Position numbers and translations under genes: made by a program. The notes beneath the pieces are model-generated. The model had not been told where the DNA came from. It worked only from the letters and a program-made list of their open reading frames with translations, and made no database searches. Shown here one piece after another: positions 15,485 through 25,796 of a stretch of 64,000 nt of DNA; positions within the stretch are counted from its first letter, which is position 1; the number at the start of each line of letters is the position of its first letter. Origin of the DNA: Bacteroidota bacterium (GTDB taxonomy: Bacteria > Bacteroidota > Bacteroidia > JAFLBG01); assembly GCA_017303975.1 (NCBI GenBank), contig JAFLBG010000010.1, forward strand, positions 1-64,000, read 5' to 3'.

Positions 15485-16684
15485 ATGATTACCGACAAAG
15501 AAATAAAAGAAAAAGATTACTCGATACTTAACCTTGGTCCCACGCATCCAGCTACACATGGTATTTTTCAAAATGTATTGAAAATGGATGGTGAGATTAT
15601 AATGGAAGCAGAACCTACAGTTGGCTATATTCACAGGGCGTTTGAAAAGCTTGCAGAGCGCAGACCATATAATCAAATAACTCCAATTACTGATAGGTTG
15701 AACTATTGTTCTTCACCTATAAATAACATGGGGTGGCACATGACGGTTGAAAAGCTTGCAGGAATTGAGATTCCGAAGCGTGTGCAATATTTACGTGTAA
15801 TAATTATGGAATTGGCGCGTATTGCAGATCATTTAGTTTGTAACAGTGTAATTGGTGTAGATACAGGTGCAATGACAGGTTTCTTATATGTGTTTCAAGA
15901 GCGTGAGAAAATTTATGAGATATATGAAGAAATATGCGGAGCTCGATTAACTACTAATGTTGGGCGTATAGGAGGATTGGAAAGAGATTTTTCTGAAACC
16001 TGTTGGAAGAAATTAGAGAAATTCATGAATGAGTTACCTGGTGTTTTAAAAGAATTTGAAAATCTTTTGATGCGAAACAGGATATTTATGGATCGTACAA
16101 TTGGTTGTGGGCCAATTGCTGCTGAACGCGCATTGCAGTATGGTTTTACAGGTCCTAATCTTCGTGCAGCAGGAGTCGACTATGATGTGCGCGTAATGAA
16201 TCCATATTCATCGTATGAAGAATTTGATTTTATAATTCCAGTAGGAACAAATGGAGATACATACGATAGATTTATGGTGCGCCAACAAGAAATGTGGGAG
16301 AGCTTAAGCATCATGAAGCAAGCAATTGAAAAAGTGAAGCAAATAAAAGATAAAGTATATCACGCGGATGTTCCTGATTTTTATTTGCCACCCAAAGAGG
16401 TGGTTTATAGCAGCATGGAGGCGTTAATATATCACTTTAAAATTGTTATGGGAGAAACCGTAATTCCTAAAGGTGAGGTGTATCATGCAGTAGAAGGCGG
16501 CAATGGTGAATTAGGATTTTATCTAATCAGCGATGGCGGCAGAACCCCGTACCGCTTGCATTTCAGAAGACCTTGTTTTATTTATTACCAAGCGTATCCT
16601 GAAATGATTAAAGGAAGTATGCTAAGTGATGCTATCCTAACTATGAGTAGTATGAATGTGATTGCGGGGGAATTGGATGCGTAA
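15485..16684 (+). CDS. nuoD: NADH-quinone oxidoreductase subunit D (49 kDa)
   Basis: 399 aa, full length. LNLGPTHPATHGIFQ at the N-terminus, VGYIHRAFEK, RADH-like ARIADHLVCN, and GGRTPYRLHFRRP near the C-terminus are family hallmarks; related to hydrogenase large subunits but lacking their metal-binding Cys motifs. Lines the quinone pocket with NuoB. Preceded by short direct TTGAAAA-type repeats in the 46-base gap. Confidence 0.97.
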   Translation: MITDKEIKEKDYSILNLGPTHPATHGIFQNVLKMDGEIIMEAEPTVGYIHRAFEKLAERRPYNQITPITDRLNYCSSPINNMGWHMTVEKLAGIEIPKRVQYLRVIIMELARIADHLVCNSVIGVDTGAMTGFLYVFQEREKIYEIYEEICGARLTTNVGRIGGLERDFSETCWKKLEKFMNELPGVLKEFENLLMRNRIFMDRTIGCGPIAAERALQYGFTGPNLRAAGVDYDVRVMNPYSSYEEFDFIIPVGTNGDTYDRFMVRQQEMWESLSIMKQAIEKVKQIKDKVYHADVPDFYLPPKEVVYSSMEALIYHFKIVMGETVIPKGEVYHAVEGGNGELGFYLISDGGRTPYRLHFRRPCFIYYQAYPEMIKGSMLSDAILTMSSMNVIAGELDA

Positions 16685-16757
16685 AATAGTTTAATGTGTT
16701 TCGTGTTTATGAGTTGTTTAACTCAAAACTCGAAGTTCAAAATAAGAAATAAAGTTT

Positions 16758-17291
16758 ATGGAAATAAAATTTTCAAGCGAAGCCTTAGAATTGGTAAACA
16801 AAATAATTAAACGCTATCCAGAAGGGAAGCAAAAATCCGCGCTACTGCCGGTGTTGCATATTGCACAAGCAGAGTTTGGAGGTTGGCTGAGTTCACAAAC
16901 AATGGATTACGTAGCGAGCTTATTAAAAATTCAACCGGTTGAGGTGTATGAAGTAGCGAGCTTTTACAGTATGTTTAATTTAAAACCTGTAGGAAAATGT
17001 TTAATAGAAGTCTGCAGGACTGGTCCTTGTTGGTTGTTAGGTGCCGAAGATTTAGTGAAGTATTTAGAGAAAAAATTAAACATAAAAGAAGGACAAACTA
17101 CTGCTGATGGGATGTTTACATTGAAAACGGTTGAATGTCTTGCAGCGTGCGGAACAGCGCCTGTTGTGCAAATTGGAGAGAAATACCATGAGAATATAAC
17201 ATTTGAAAAAATGGATGGTATCTTAAATGAATGTCGTGCAACAGTAACAGAACCGGTATCCCATTGGGCAAAGGATAAAATAAAGGCGTAG
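16758..17291 (+). CDS. nuoE: NADH-quinone oxidoreductase subunit E (24 kDa)
   Basis: 177 aa thioredoxin-like [2Fe-2S] subunit of the NADH dehydrogenase module. Cluster ligands seen in CRTGPC and, ~35 residues later, CLAAC. N-terminal ALLPVLHIAQAEFGGWLS is the family helical part. Followed by nuoF. Confidence 0.95.
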   Translation: MEIKFSSEALELVNKIIKRYPEGKQKSALLPVLHIAQAEFGGWLSSQTMDYVASLLKIQPVEVYEVASFYSMFNLKPVGKCLIEVCRTGPCWLLGAEDLVKYLEKKLNIKEGQTTADGMFTLKTVECLAACGTAPVVQIGEKYHENITFEKMDGILNECRATVTEPVSHWAKDKIKA

Positions 17292-17372
17292 AAACAATAT
17301 TCCCTTTTATGTGGGAATGACAATAAGAATTGACAACTTGAAACAATAAACCCAAAACAAGAAACAAAAAGT

Positions 17373-18719
17373 ATGGGCAAACAACTTTTGTTAGAAAATA
17401 TAAATACACAGGGCATAGATACACTTCCTGTTTATAAGCAACATGGCGGATATCAAGCATTGGAAAAGGTTTTAAAAATGAAACCCGAAGAAGTAGTTGC
17501 TGAGGTGCAAAAATCAGGTTTAAGAGGTCGTGGTGGAGCCGGTTTCCCGACTGGCATGAAATGGAGTTTTATTGCAAAGCCTCCGGGAGTGCCAAGACAC
17601 TTGGTTTGTAATGCAGACGAAAGTGAACCTGGAACATTTAAGGATAGGTTTTTAATGCAACACAAGCCTCATTTATTGGTGGAGGGTATGATTATTTCAA
17701 GTTTTGCTCTAGGTGCGAATACTTCTTATATATACATACGAGGCGAAATGTTGTATGTATTTCATATTCTGGAAAAAGCTATACAAGAGGCTTACGATGC
17801 GGGCTATCTTGGTAAAAATATTTTAGGAAGCGGTTTCGATTTAGATTTGTATGTTCATCCAGGTGGTGGAGCTTACATTTGTGGTGAAGAGACTGCATTG
17901 ATAGAATCATTGGAAGGCAAACGAGGCAATCCTAGAATAAAACCTCCTTTCCCTGCTATTGCAGGTGTTTGGGGAAGACCAACTGTAGTGAATAATGTAG
18001 AAACAATTTCTGCTGTTGTACCCATTATAAATATGGGAGGCGATGAATACGCTAAAATTGGAGTTGGGAAAAGTACAGGAACAAAGTTGATTTCTGCTTG
18101 TGGACATATTAATAAGCCCGGAGTATACGAAATAGAGTTAGGTGTACCTGTAGAAGAATTTATTTATTCGGAAGCCTACTGTGGAGGAATAAAAAATGGA
18201 AAAAAATTAAAAGCCGTTGTTGCCGGAGGTTCTTCTGTTCCTATACTTCCAACGGAATTAATTTTGAAAACTGCTAAAGGTGAGCCGCGCCTAATGACAT
18301 ACGAAAGTTTGAGTGATGGAGGTTTTCAAACTGGCACCATGCTTGGCTCCGGAGGTTTTATTGTGATGGATGAAACAACAAGTGTTGTGAAAAATTTATG
18401 GAATTTTACTCGTTTCTACCATCACGAAAGTTGTGGGCAATGCTCTCCTTGTCGTGAAGGAACCGGATGGATGGAGAAAATCTTACATAAGATAGTTGAG
18501 GGGCATGGTACAATAGCAGATATAGATTTACTTTGGGATATACAAAGCAAGATAGAAGGTAAAACCATCTGTCCTCTAGGAGAAGCTGCATCATGGCCTG
18601 TGGCTAGTGCTATTCGTCACTTCAGAGCAGAGTTTGAAGATTATGTAAATAATCCATCTAAAATTAAAGATGTAAAGCATTATTTCAATACGCATAACCT
18701 GCAAGCAACAGAAGCATAG
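17373..18719 (+). CDS. nuoF: NADH-quinone oxidoreductase subunit F (NADH-binding, 51 kDa)
   Basis: 448 aa. [16 protein letters not shown] is the NADH/FMN-binding glycine motif; [14 protein letters not shown] and [20 protein letters not shown] follow; [15 protein letters not shown] with a later Cys binds the 4Fe-4S cluster N3. Oxidises NADH and feeds NuoE/G. It is the last nuo gene here: nuoG-N do not follow. Confidence 0.97.
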   Translation: MGKQLLLENINTQGIDTLPVYKQHGGYQALEKVLKMKPEEVVAEVQKSGLRGRGGAGFPTGMKWSFIAKPPGVPRHLVCNADESEPGTFKDRFLMQHKPHLLVEGMIISSFALGANTSYIYIRGEMLYVFHILEKAIQEAYDAGYLGKNILGSGFDLDLYVHPGGGAYICGEETALIESLEGKRGNPRIKPPFPAIAGVWGRPTVVNNVETISAVVPIINMGGDEYAKIGVGKSTGTKLISACGHINKPGVYEIELGVPVEEFIYSEAYCGGIKNGKKLKAVVAGGSSVPILPTELILKTAKGEPRLMTYESLSDGGFQTGTMLGSGGFIVMDETTSVVKNLWNFTRFYHHESCGQCSPCREGTGWMEKILHKIVEGHGTIADIDLLWDIQSKIEGKTICPLGEAASWPVASAIRHFRAEFEDYVNNPSKIKDVKHYFNTHNLQATEA

Positions 18720-18757
18720 TTTCTCAAATTAGTTAAACACAAAAGCGCATCTTTCAC

Positions 18758-19798
18758 ATGAAAAAAGTAATTATATTATTAGTGGCAATTACATCTTTTA
18801 GTGTTGTTGCATCTAGTAAACCTAAAAAAATAAAACTTACCAAAATGGATAAAGAATTTCTACAAAAACAAGCAGACGGAATTTATGCAAAATTCGAAAC
18901 TAACAAAGGAATTATTTACACAAACCTTGAGTTTAAGAAAACACCTTTAACGGTAGCAAACTTTATAGGACTAGCAGAAGGAAGTATAAAAAACAATATA
19001 AAGCCTGAGAATACACCTTATTACAATGGATTAAAATTTCATCGTGTAATTCCCAATTTTATGATACAAGGTGGATGCCCCTTAGGTACTGGCACTGGAG
19101 ATCCCGGCTATAAATTTGCAGATGAAATTGACACTTCATTAAAACACAGCGGCCCCGGAATATTAAGTATGGCAAATGCAGGTCCTGGCACTAACGGATC
19201 GCAGTTTTTTATCACACATGTTGCTACACCTTGGCTAGATGGCAAACATACCGTTTTTGGACATGTAATTGAAGGGCAAGATGTGGTTAATAAAATTGTA
19301 ATGAACGATACGATTATTAGTCTTATTATTTTGCGCAAAGGTAAAGAAGCAGAGGCATTTGATGCAAGCAAGAAATTTGTGGAAGAACAGGCCAATGCAG
19401 CAAAAAAAGCATTGGAAAAAGAAGCAAAATCAAAAGCTGCCGCAGAAAAATTAATGAAGGAATTTACCAATGTTACAGCTTCAGGACTTAAATATATCGT
19501 TTTAAAAGAAGGTACAGGGGCTACTCCTGTTGAAGGGAGTAATGTAAAAGTGCATTATACCGGTTCTTTTCTTGATGGAACCATCTTTGATAGCAGTGTG
19601 CAACGTGGTAAGCCAATTGATTTTGGATTAAATCAAGTTATTAGAGGCTGGACAGAGGGCTTGCAACTAATGAAGGAAGGCGCTAAATACAAATTTTACA
19701 TTCCATACAACCTTGCCTATGGCGAACAAGGATACCCTGGTGCAATACCTCCAAAAAGCGATTTGATTTTTGAAGTGGAGTTGATTAAGATAAATTAG
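18758..19798 (+). CDS. Exported double prolyl isomerase (cyclophilin + FKBP)
   Basis: 346 aa. Signal peptide at 1-20 ([20 protein letters not shown]). A cyclophilin domain at ~40-195 ([35 protein letters not shown]) and, after an Ala/Lys-rich helical linker (~200-232), an FKBP domain at ~237-346 ([41 protein letters not shown]). Two unrelated isomerase folds in one polypeptide, probably a periplasmic folding factor. 38 bases after nuoF; functional link unlikely. Confidence 0.93.
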   Translation: MKKVIILLVAITSFSVVASSKPKKIKLTKMDKEFLQKQADGIYAKFETNKGIIYTNLEFKKTPLTVANFIGLAEGSIKNNIKPENTPYYNGLKFHRVIPNFMIQGGCPLGTGTGDPGYKFADEIDTSLKHSGPGILSMANAGPGTNGSQFFITHVATPWLDGKHTVFGHVIEGQDVVNKIVMNDTIISLIILRKGKEAEAFDASKKFVEEQANAAKKALEKEAKSKAAAEKLMKEFTNVTASGLKYIVLKEGTGATPVEGSNVKVHYTGSFLDGTIFDSSVQRGKPIDFGLNQVIRGWTEGLQLMKEGAKYKFYIPYNLAYGEQGYPGAIPPKSDLIFEVELIKIN

Positions 19799-19880
19799 TC
19801 GTCCCTTAAAAAGTCGGTTTCACAAATTGATTATAAAACAAAAATCGCGAGATGAAATTTTCTAGCAGTTTTATACCGTA

Positions 19881-19912
19881 GTCATTAACCTATGCTTCCA
19901 TAGGTTAATGAC
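19881..19912. terminator. Hairpin between convergent genes
   Basis: Perfect 14-bp arms (19881-19894, 19899-19912) with a CTTC loop. It lies between the isomerase gene and the convergent hpd gene and could end transcription from the isomerase side; there is no long U-run. The rest of 19799-20024 shows nothing recognisable. Confidence 0.5.
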
Positions 19913-20024
19913 TCGTTTAGCTCAGAGACCACAGACTATTCATTTGAACTATTCAATAAGAATTTAAGTTTCGCTAGTATAGCTAACAAAATTTAGAAAA
20001 TATTGGTAAAAAAACCTGCCTAAC

Positions 20025-21185
20025 CTACAGCGTGCCTCTCTTTTCCTGCTCTCGTTCTATAGATTCGAATAATGCTTTGAAATTTCCGGCTCCAAACCCA
20101 CGTGCACCCATTCGTTGTATAATTTCAAAAAACAAGGTAGGTCTGTCCTCTACAGGTTTGGTAAATATTTGTAGTAAATATCCTTCTTCATCGGCATCAA
20201 CAAGAATAGCTAGTTTTTCTAACACGTTAATGTCCTCTTTCATTATACTCATGTGACTACCCAAACGCTTCGGTATTTCTTGGTAGTAAGCATGTGGTGG
20301 TGCTGATAAAAACTCTACCCCACGGGCGCGCAATTCAGAAACTGTTTTTATAATATCGTCTGTAGCAACTGCTATATGCTGCACTCCGGGGCTTTCGTAA
20401 AAATCTAAATATTCTTCTATTTGCGACTTCTTTTTTCCTTCTGCAGGCTCGTTAATTGGAAATTTAATTCGTCCATTTCCGTTGCTCATTACTTTACTCA
20501 TCAATGCCGAGTATTCGGTATGAATTTGTTTGTCGTCAAACGATAAAAAGTTTACAAATCCCATTACATCTTCGTACCATTTTACCCATTGATTCATTTC
20601 GCCCCAACCTACATTCCCCACCATGTGGTCGATAAACTTCAACCCTGTTGGCGTTGGATTATAATCCGACTTCCAAGGCTTGTACCCCGGCATGAATGTG
20701 CCTTTGTAATTTTTTCGTTCTACAAAAATGTGTACTGTTTCGCCATAGGTATAAATGCCGGAGCGTACCACCTCTCCATGCTCGTCTTTTTCTACAGTAG
20801 GCTGCATAAAAGGTTTTGCACCACGTTTAGTGGTTTCTTCAAATGATTTAGTAGCATCTTCTACCCACAGTGCAATTACTTTTACACCATCTCCATGTTT
20901 TTTTAAATGCTCATTTATTGGCGAATCGCTCTTAAGCGGAGTTGTAAGCACCAGCCTAATTTTATCTTGAGCCAATACATAGGATGTTCTGTCTTTAACA
21001 CCAGTTTCAAGTCCTGCATACGCAAGCGATTGAAACCCAAAAGCTGTTTTATAAAAGTGGGCCGATTGCTTAGCATTCCCCACATAAAATTCTACATAAT
21101 CAGTACCAAGAAGTGGAAGAAAATCTTGTGCACCTTCGAATATTTTTTCTAATCCGTATTCTACGTTTTTTATTTCTTTTGACAT
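20025..21185 (-). CDS. hpd: 4-hydroxyphenylpyruvate dioxygenase
   Basis: 386 aa from MSKEIKN at 21185; an ATG 6 codons upstream is possible. Two vicinal-oxygen-chelate domains; iron-ligand regions are DHMVGN (His), GVQHIAVATDD (His) and LFFEIIQRMG (Glu), with the C-terminal GARGFGAGNFKALFESIERE helix. Converts 4-hydroxyphenylpyruvate to homogentisate. Lies downstream of hmgA on the same strand, together giving steps of tyrosine catabolism. Confidence 0.95.
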   Translation of the reverse strand: MSKEIKNVEYGLEKIFEGAQDFLPLLGTDYVEFYVGNAKQSAHFYKTAFGFQSLAYAGLETGVKDRTSYVLAQDKIRLVLTTPLKSDSPINEHLKKHGDGVKVIALWVEDATKSFEETTKRGAKPFMQPTVEKDEHGEVVRSGIYTYGETVHIFVERKNYKGTFMPGYKPWKSDYNPTPTGLKFIDHMVGNVGWGEMNQWVKWYEDVMGFVNFLSFDDKQIHTEYSALMSKVMSNGNGRIKFPINEPAEGKKKSQIEEYLDFYESPGVQHIAVATDDIIKTVSELRARGVEFLSAPPHAYYQEIPKRLGSHMSIMKEDINVLEKLAILVDADEEGYLLQIFTKPVEDRPTLFFEIIQRMGARGFGAGNFKALFESIEREQEKRGTL

Positions 21186-21308
21186 CGTATAATTAGTTTG
21201 CATTTATTAGTAAGTGGTATGTAAGTGTGTACACCTTTCATATTGTATATTACCAAAAGTACTTATAACTTAAACATTCAACATTTTTAATTCTTAATTC
21301 ATAATTCC

Positions 21309-22466
21309 CTACTCCACCCAGCTTTTATAGTATTTTCCATCATCAATTCCCATGGCAGCTTCCGTAACCATTAATGGTTTAAATGTGTCTACCATTACTG
21401 CTAATTCTTGCGTTTCTTTCTGACCGATACTGCGTTCCATTGCACCCGGTGCCGGCCCGTGCGGAATACCTTTTGGATGCAATGTTATATGACCTTGTTT
21501 AATATTATTTCTACTCATAAAATCACCATCTACATAATACAATACTTCGTCCGAATCTATATTACTGTGATTATAAGGTGCCGGAATTGCCTGTGGATGG
21601 TAGTCGTACAAGCGAGGGCAAAATGAACATACCACAAACGTATCTGTCTCAAACGTTTGATGCACCGGAGGTGGCTGATGCACACGTCCTGTAATAGGTT
21701 CGAAATTATGAATAGAAAATCCATACGGAAAATTATATCCATCCCAACCTATCACATCAAAGGGATGTGTGGCATACACCACATCGTGCAACATTCCTTC
21801 TTTTTTTACTTTAATAAGAAAATCGCCTTTCTTATCGTGGGTTTCAATGGTAACAGGCAATTTATAATCCCGTTCGCAAAAAGGCGAATGCTCCAACATT
21901 TGACCAAAATGATTGCGATAGCGTTTAGGTGTGTAAATTGGTGCAAACGATTCTAAAAACAATAAACGATTATCTGTGGAGTTGAATTCCATTTGGTAAA
22001 TCATGCCTCGGGGAATAACAAGATAGTCGCCATATTCAAAAGGAATATTCCCCATAAACGTTTTTAGTGTGCCCGAACCCTTATGTATAAATAGCATTTC
22101 ATCGGCATCGGCATTCTTATAAAAATAAGACGTGGTAGATTCTTGAGGTGCAGCCAACCCCAAATGAACATCGTTGTTTACAAGCAATGCTGTTCTGCTT
22201 TCTAAAAAATCTGCCTTAGGTTGTACTTTAAACCCCTCTAATAGCAACGCTTTAATGTTTTTTTGTATTGCAATTTTAGGACTTACATCCTTCGAGCCAA
22301 GAATTTCTTTTACCTGAGTTGGTCTGTGTACATGATACAACAAAGACGACATGCCACTAAATCCTTCTGTACCAAAAAGCTGCTCGTAATAATGTTTGTT
22401 GTCTTTACTTTGAAATACTACATGGCGTTTTTGAGGAATATCTCCCAATTTGTGGTATATAGGCAT
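21309..22466 (-). CDS. hmgA: Homogentisate 1,2-dioxygenase
   Basis: 385 aa cupin-type iron enzyme opening the homogentisate ring to maleylacetoacetate. Recognised by YHKLGDIPQKRH, FIHKGSGTLKTFMG, GDYLVIPRGMIYQ, PFDVIGWDGYNFPYGFSIH and LHPKGIPHGPAPGAMERS, which holds the metal/active-site histidines. It precedes hpd by 123 bases; the gap contains an AATTC-rich repeat (21285-21300). Confidence 0.95.
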   Translation of the reverse strand: MPIYHKLGDIPQKRHVVFQSKDNKHYYEQLFGTEGFSGMSSLLYHVHRPTQVKEILGSKDVSPKIAIQKNIKALLLEGFKVQPKADFLESRTALLVNNDVHLGLAAPQESTTSYFYKNADADEMLFIHKGSGTLKTFMGNIPFEYGDYLVIPRGMIYQMEFNSTDNRLLFLESFAPIYTPKRYRNHFGQMLEHSPFCERDYKLPVTIETHDKKGDFLIKVKKEGMLHDVVYATHPFDVIGWDGYNFPYGFSIHNFEPITGRVHQPPPVHQTFETDTFVVCSFCPRLYDYHPQAIPAPYNHSNIDSDEVLYYVDGDFMSRNNIKQGHITLHPKGIPHGPAPGAMERSIGQKETQELAVMVDTFKPLMVTEAAMGIDDGKYYKSWVE

Positions 22467-22582
22467 ATTTACTTTGTATTAAAAAACAATTTTTTGATTG
22501 AACTGTGAACCAAAAAATAATTTTTATGTATACCTAAATTTACTAATAAGAATATGATTTTTAAAGATAAGGGACGGAAATA

Positions 22583-23161
22583 TTAGCTGATTTTTGTCAC
22601 TTTACCATTCTCTAACTTATACTTTTGTTTGCTCTCAGAACATACTGCTACTCCATCTTTATCAAAGCTTAGGCGATGCCCATATTCGCTCATCCAACCG
22701 ATTTGTTTAGCAGGATTGCCTACAAACAAGGCATATGCGGGAACATTTTTAGTAACTACAGCTCCGGCACCAATAAAGGCAAACTCTCCAATATCATGTC
22801 CACACACAATAGTTGCATTTGCGCCAATAGTAGCACCTGTGCCTACATGCGTTTTAGCATATTCGCTTTTTCTATTTACTGCGCTGCGCGGATTTATTAC
22901 ATTGGTAAAAACCATAGACGGACCCAGAAACACATCATCTCCGCAAGTTACTCCAGTATAAATAGAAACATTGTTTTGCACTTTTACATTTTTGCCCAAC
23001 ACTACATCCGGAGAAATAACCACATTTTGACCAATGTTGCAATTCTCGCCAATAGTGCAATTAGGCATAATGTGCGAAAAATGCCAAATCTTTACACCTT
23101 TTGCTATTTTACAACCTTCGTCAACTACGGCAGTTGGGTGAGAAAAAAAAATATTTTCCAT
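22583..23161 (-). CDS. Left-handed beta-helix N-acetyltransferase (WbpD/WlbB-like)
   Basis: 192 aa with continuous hexapeptide repeats (residues ~8-150: [40 protein letters not shown]). [21 protein letters not shown]-type start and [17 protein letters not shown] near the end fit UDP-2-acetamido-3-amino-2,3-dideoxyglucuronate N-acetyltransferases acting in surface polysaccharide synthesis. No other polysaccharide gene is nearby; it is the last gene of the pssA-purS run, so the substrate is inferred from family only. Confidence 0.8.
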   Translation of the reverse strand: MENIFFSHPTAVVDEGCKIAKGVKIWHFSHIMPNCTIGENCNIGQNVVISPDVVLGKNVKVQNNVSIYTGVTCGDDVFLGPSMVFTNVINPRSAVNRKSEYAKTHVGTGATIGANATIVCGHDIGEFAFIGAGAVVTKNVPAYALFVGNPAKQIGWMSEYGHRLSFDKDGVAVCSESKQKYKLENGKVTKIS

Positions 23162-23183
23162 GAAAAAATAATTTAATACGTAC

Positions 23184-23435
23184 TTATATGCTACCTATCG
23201 TGTAATCGTAGCTTTCCATAATTTGATTTGCCAATAATTTTTTACACGCTTCGTCAACTTTAGCTTTTGCAGTGGCTTCGTCTGTGGCATCGATTTCTAA
23301 TGTAATATGTTTACCTACACGCACATTCTCAATCTCTGCCAATCCAATATTTTTCATACTAGATGTAACGGCTTTGCCTTGTGGGTCTAACAGTGCTTTT
23401 AAAGGCATTATATTTATTTCAGCTTTAAACTTCAT
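23184..23435 (-). CDS. purS: Phosphoribosylformylglycinamidine synthase subunit PurS
   Basis: 83 aa, the usual size of PurS. Pattern [20 protein letters not shown] and [11 protein letters not shown] is characteristic. It bridges PurL and PurQ in the FGAM synthase of purine synthesis. Separated from purL/purQ here; it sits between pssA (upstream) and the acetyltransferase (22 bases downstream), probably cotranscribed. Confidence 0.9.
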   Translation of the reverse strand: MKFKAEINIMPLKALLDPQGKAVTSSMKNIGLAEIENVRVGKHITLEIDATDEATAKAKVDEACKKLLANQIMESYDYTIGSI

Positions 23436-23494
23436 ATGGCTACTTGTTTTTAAATTGTGCTATAAGGGGTTTTCAAGTTTATTCAAGGCAGCAA

Positions 23495-24250
23495 CTATTG
23501 AGTGGGCTTTTTCTTCAAACCGCCAAATACTAGAGATAGTAATATGTACAAAGGCACCACCAAAAGCAATCCTATATACTGGAAGAAGGCAATAAGTATA
23601 ATGGAAGATACCACCAATATGTATTGTGGCTTGTTGTCGGCAAATGAAAATGTTTCCATTTTAAAAGAGAACATACGAATGTTTGCAACCAACAAATATG
23701 ATAAAAACACTACCAACACCAACAGAAAATAAGGATTCAAAACAGCCGAATTAAGCAGCCATTCATTAATATTTGTTGGATTCTCAATTACTAACGGGAA
23801 AGACGCTATTAACAACGTATTGCCGGGAGTAGCCAACCCAATAAATGTTTTATGCTGACGAGTATCGATATTGAATTTAGCCAAACGCCATGCAGAAAAT
23901 AGTGTAATTAAAAAGGCAACGTACGATAGTTTTGTATAAACAGTTCGTGCTTCTAATGACATATTCTCTTGAATAGATTGGTATATAAGGGCTCCGCCAA
24001 TTAATTTAAACATAATAACACCCGGAACAAGTCCAAAAGAAACCATGTCAGCAAGTGAATCCAACTCTTTACCAATGGGACTATTTGCTTTTAATGCTCT
24101 AGCCATAAAGCCATCTAAGAAATCAAAAATTAGAGAAAAGCCTACACAGTAGGATGCTCCAACCAAATTATTATTTAGTGCAGCAACTGTAGCAATGCAG
24201 CCAAACAAGAGATTTGCAAGAGTAAAAAAATTGGGAATATTATTTCGCAT
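23495..24250 (-). CDS. pssA: CDP-diacylglycerol-serine O-phosphatidyltransferase
   Basis: 251 aa integral membrane enzyme making phosphatidylserine from CDP-DAG and serine. The CDP-alcohol phosphotransferase motif is exact: D46 G47 x2 A50 R51 x8 G60 x3 D64 x3 D68. Six to eight hydrophobic segments follow. Works downstream of CdsA, which is encoded at 41.8 kb. Divergent from the MBOAT gene. Confidence 0.94.
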   Translation of the reverse strand: MRNNIPNFFTLANLLFGCIATVAALNNNLVGASYCVGFSLIFDFLDGFMARALKANSPIGKELDSLADMVSFGLVPGVIMFKLIGGALIYQSIQENMSLEARTVYTKLSYVAFLITLFSAWRLAKFNIDTRQHKTFIGLATPGNTLLIASFPLVIENPTNINEWLLNSAVLNPYFLLVLVVFLSYLLVANIRMFSFKMETFSFADNKPQYILVVSSIILIAFFQYIGLLLVVPLYILLSLVFGGLKKKPTQ

Positions 24251-24344
24251 CGTTAATTTGCTATTTAAGCTACAATATAAATAATCTTATCTAAAATTAA
24301 CATAATCTAATTCAATAATATAAATTTACCCCACAAATTAGCCA

Positions 24345-25796
24345 ATGTTATTCAACTCCATTCATTTTATTGTATTTCTACCCATTGTTTTTATGCTGTA
24401 TTGGAGCATAAAGCATGAATGGAGATGGATATTGCTTCTCATTGCCAGCTATTATTTTTATTTAAGTTGGGAGCCTTGGTTTGGGTTGTTACTATTAGGC
24501 ACTACAATCGTTGATTATTATTCCGCAATAAAAATTTACAATACTCAAGACAAACACAAAAAGAAAATTTGGTTATCTATAAGCCTAACAGCCAACTTAG
24601 GATGTTTGGCTTATTTTAAATACAGTAGTTTTTTTTACAATTCGATTATTGACATTGTAAATATGACATCAGGCAAAGGTCTGGAAAGTATATCCAGCAT
24701 TATACTTCCCGTTGGTCTATCCTTCTATACATTTCAGTCTATTAGCTACACAATAGATGTATATAGAAGCGTAAACAAACCCGAAACTAATTTAGCTCGT
24801 TTTGCTTTATACGTATCGTTTTTCCCCCAACTGGTTGCAGGGCCTGTAGAACGTTTTTCGCATTTAATGCCTCAGCTGTACGAAAAAAAAGAATTTAATT
24901 ATTCAGATTTTGGAGAGGGAATTAGACTCTGCATTTGGGGATTCTTTAAAAAACTAGTAGTAGCTGATAGGTTAGCCACTTTTGTTGACCCCGTGTTTAA
25001 CGATGTAGAAAATTACTCCGGATTAACATTTTTAGTTGCGGGCTTTTTCTTTGTGGTGCAGCTGTATTGCGACTTTTCGGGATACACGGATATAGCAAGA
25101 GGTGTAGCAAAGTTCTTTGGCTTTAGCCTACTTATTAATTTCAATCGACCTCTATTGTCAACATCTATACGAGATTTCTGGAAGCGCCATCATATTTCTA
25201 TGACAACGTGGTTTAGAGACTATTTATACTTTTCTTTGGGTGGGAATAAAAAAGGATTTACAAAACAGATAACAAATATATTTATAGTATTCTTAATTAG
25301 TGGCTTGTGGCACGGGGCCGGTTGGAACTTTGTTTTGTGGGGATTTTTTCATGCTTTGTTTTTTTCTTTAGAATTAATCGTGTCGAAGTTTTCGTTTTAT
25401 AAAAAAACAACCACTGCTCAACATTCATTATTTAACACCCAACGCTTCTTAGGTTGGATTTATTTTTTATTAGTGCACTCCATTACATTAATCTTGTTTC
25501 GCACCAAGAGCATTCATGATATACACTTTATTTTTTCTTCGTTGTTTTCTTTTTCCCATTTTGATGCCATCAACACACTTAACCAACTCCTATCTATAAA
25601 TACAACGTTTCCTTTGTTTGTAACACTTACCGTTGTTTTATTTTTATTTAGCGCTGACTTTATATCCGAAAGAATTGAAAAAAAGGGATATACTATACCC
25701 AACTTTTTACTTATTGCATATTACTTAGTGCTTACAGTAGCTATATTTATTTTAGGTCAATTTAATGCAAATGAATTTGTCTATTTTCAATTTTAA
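24345..25796 (+). CDS. MBOAT-family O-acyltransferase (AlgI-like)
   Basis: 483 aa polytopic membrane protein. LPVGLSFYTFQSISYTIDVY, SFFPQLVAGPVERF, FWKRHHISMTTWFRDYLYF and the catalytic-His segment LISGLWHGAGWNFVLWG are diagnostic. Such enzymes move acetyl groups across the membrane onto surface polysaccharide or other glycans. Its 3' end overlaps the next gene by 32 bases, an SGNH-like partner as in AlgI/AlgX or DltB/DltD pairs. Confidence 0.92.
   Translation: MLFNSIHFIVFLPIVFMLYWSIKHEWRWILLLIASYYFYLSWEPWFGLLLLGTTIVDYYSAIKIYNTQDKHKKKIWLSISLTANLGCLAYFKYSSFFYNSIIDIVNMTSGKGLESISSIILPVGLSFYTFQSISYTIDVYRSVNKPETNLARFALYVSFFPQLVAGPVERFSHLMPQLYEKKEFNYSDFGEGIRLCIWGFFKKLVVADRLATFVDPVFNDVENYSGLTFLVAGFFFVVQLYCDFSGYTDIARGVAKFFGFSLLINFNRPLLSTSIRDFWKRHHISMTTWFRDYLYFSLGGNKKGFTKQITNIFIVFLISGLWHGAGWNFVLWGFFHALFFSLELIVSKFSFYKKTTTAQHSLFNTQRFLGWIYFLLVHSITLILFRTKSIHDIHFIFSSLFSFSHFDAINTLNQLLSINTTFPLFVTLTVVLFLFSADFISERIEKKGYTIPNFLLIAYYLVLTVAIFILGQFNANEFVYFQF

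Noticed and set aside
22676-23176. Plus-strand frame of 166 codons opposite the hexapeptide acetyltransferase
   Set aside because: Repeat-driven antisense frame; the minus-strand protein has clear hexapeptide repeats.
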